This document shows, piece after piece, positions 13,253-14,040 of a DNA stretch of 14,040 bases. The DNA is taken from the NCBI GenBank assembly GCA_043775075.1, contig JAYVSS010000361.1, forward strand, positions 1 to 14,040. The letters run 5' to 3'. The notes beneath the pieces were generated by a model, which searched no databases, had not been told where the DNA came from, and worked only from the letters and a program-made list of their open reading frames with translations. Every line of letters starts with the position of its first letter. Positions within the stretch are counted from its first letter, which is position 1. The DNA is from JANLQX01 sp043775075 (GTDB taxonomy: Bacteria > Actinomycetota > Acidimicrobiia > Acidimicrobiales > JANYDT01). A program made the translations under genes and the position numbers.

Positions 13253-14008
13253 ATGGATACACAGCGGGTCATCGACGCGCTCAGCTCTCCGGTCCGACGA
13301 GAAATCCTTTGGATGGTTTGGGATCGGGAGCTGACGGTTGGCGACATCAATCGTTCGTTCGATCTCCGTGCGCCAACCATCTCCGCGCACCTCACCACGT
13401 TGCGGGCCGCCGGACTTGTTTCGATGCGTGTGGACGGCACGTTCCGCAGATACAAAGCCGACCAATCGGCCATCTCCGGCATACGCCGACTGCTACCGGC
13501 GATCGAACGCCGACAGTCGCCGCACGGCGACCCGGAATCCACTGCGACGAAACGAACGATGGCGGTCGCGGCGGTCGAGATCATGGCACCGTGTCATCGC
13601 GTCGAAGCCTTTCGCGCATTTACCGATGCCGCGCTCTACAGTCGCTGGGCTGGCGTTTCCGTCACTTTGGTTGACGGTCGCTTCAGCGCAGAAATGGCAA
13701 ACGGACGCCGTGTCCGCGGAACCTACGACCACGTCGTAGAGCCGTCGCTCATTGTTATGACATGGGATTTTGAAGATGGCCAGGTCCCGCTACCCGGAAA
13801 TGCTCTGCGCGCATATCTTGAGTTCTTTGACCACGAAGAGGGCTGCCATCTTGTGCTCCATCAAATCGCCAACAACGAAAACCAGGCTCGCTACTTCGCC
13901 AGTATCTGGTCAATCATGCTCCAACGATTTCGGGCCGGTAGCAACACTGCCGTCAAGCCCTTGCCGATCCAGTTAGATAAACACCTCAAGTCAGAGGGCG
14001 GAGCTTGA
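13253..14008 (+). CDS. ArsR-family HTH fused to an SRPBCC (AHSA1-like) domain
   Basis: 251 residues, starting 15 bases after the isomerase-family gene. Residues 1-80 form an ArsR winged helix: VIDALSSPVRREILWMV, then LTVGDINRSFDLRAPTISAH with recognition helix LTTLRAAGLVS and wing RVDGTFRRYKAD. No Cys-based metal site is seen in the helix. After a short linker, residues about 105-235 have an SRPBCC/AHSA1 pattern: AVEIMAPCHRVEAFRAFTDA, LYSRWAG, LVDGRF, VVEPSLIVMTWDFED and a final helix. SRPBCC domains bind hydrophobic ligands, so this could be a ligand-sensing regulator of its own operon. The fusion is known in Actinobacteria. The start has only a weak ribosome-binding site, consistent with coupling to the gene before. 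Confidence 0.85.
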   Translation: MDTQRVIDALSSPVRREILWMVWDRELTVGDINRSFDLRAPTISAHLTTLRAAGLVSMRVDGTFRRYKADQSAISGIRRLLPAIERRQSPHGDPESTATKRTMAVAAVEIMAPCHRVEAFRAFTDAALYSRWAGVSVTLVDGRFSAEMANGRRVRGTYDHVVEPSLIVMTWDFEDGQVPLPGNALRAYLEFFDHEEGCHLVLHQIANNENQARYFASIWSIMLQRFRAGSNTAVKPLPIQLDKHLKSEGGA

Positions 14009-14040
14009 AGTTCATACAACACGGAGGGCCGGGGTCTATT

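Noticed and set aside
1..14040. CRISPR array
   Set aside because: No regularly spaced repeats of 25-40 bases with unique spacers were seen. The only repeats are the two terminal copies and short phased motifs.

Overview
The window looks like high-GC actinobacterial DNA. A MobF relaxase, a mycothiol-dependent isomerase family protein, leaderless-looking starts and GC-rich codon use all point that way. Acidimicrobiia or a neighbouring class is my guess, not something the sequence proves. Most of it is an integrated mobile element of about 11.5 kb lying between two diverged direct repeats (417-616 and 11685-11886). Each repeat ends in a tRNA-like T-arm with an identical 20-bp core. No type IV secretion or coupling-protein gene is present, so this would be an integrative mobilizable element rather than a self-transmissible one.

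Layout. Positions 1-412 hold the 3' part of a VapC-like PIN toxin gene whose last ~28 codons are out of frame. After the left repeat and a short regulatory stretch comes a coupled two-gene operon (782-2214). Its second product carries an R-N-x5-H motif typical of HEPN/Abi C-terminal nucleases plus a winged helix, and the two proteins share a similar N-terminus. Facing it is a tyrosine integrase split over three frames (2271-3670), coupled to an XRE regulator (3667-4323). Divergent from the regulator are an excisionase-like protein (4472-4678) and a winged-helix protein (4680-5099). A GNAT acetyltransferase (5116-5667) sits reversed in front of a MobF relaxase-helicase (5922-8990), which is also split over three frames. 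A type II restriction-modification pair (9270-11406) lies next to the right repeat.

The right flank (12300-14008) looks like ordinary chromosome: a YCII-like protein, an MDMPI/DinB-fold protein and an ArsR-SRPBCC regulator in one probable operon.

How it fits together. The mobility genes (integrase, relaxase) and the flanking toxin carry five apparent indels. The HEPN-like pair, the restriction-modification pair, the regulators and the flank carry none that I can see. The two defence cassettes also look lower in GC than the relaxase backbone. One reading is an element losing mobility while its defence cargo is kept. The alternative is homopolymer errors in the assembly. The HEPN-like pair is the best candidate here for an undescribed system.
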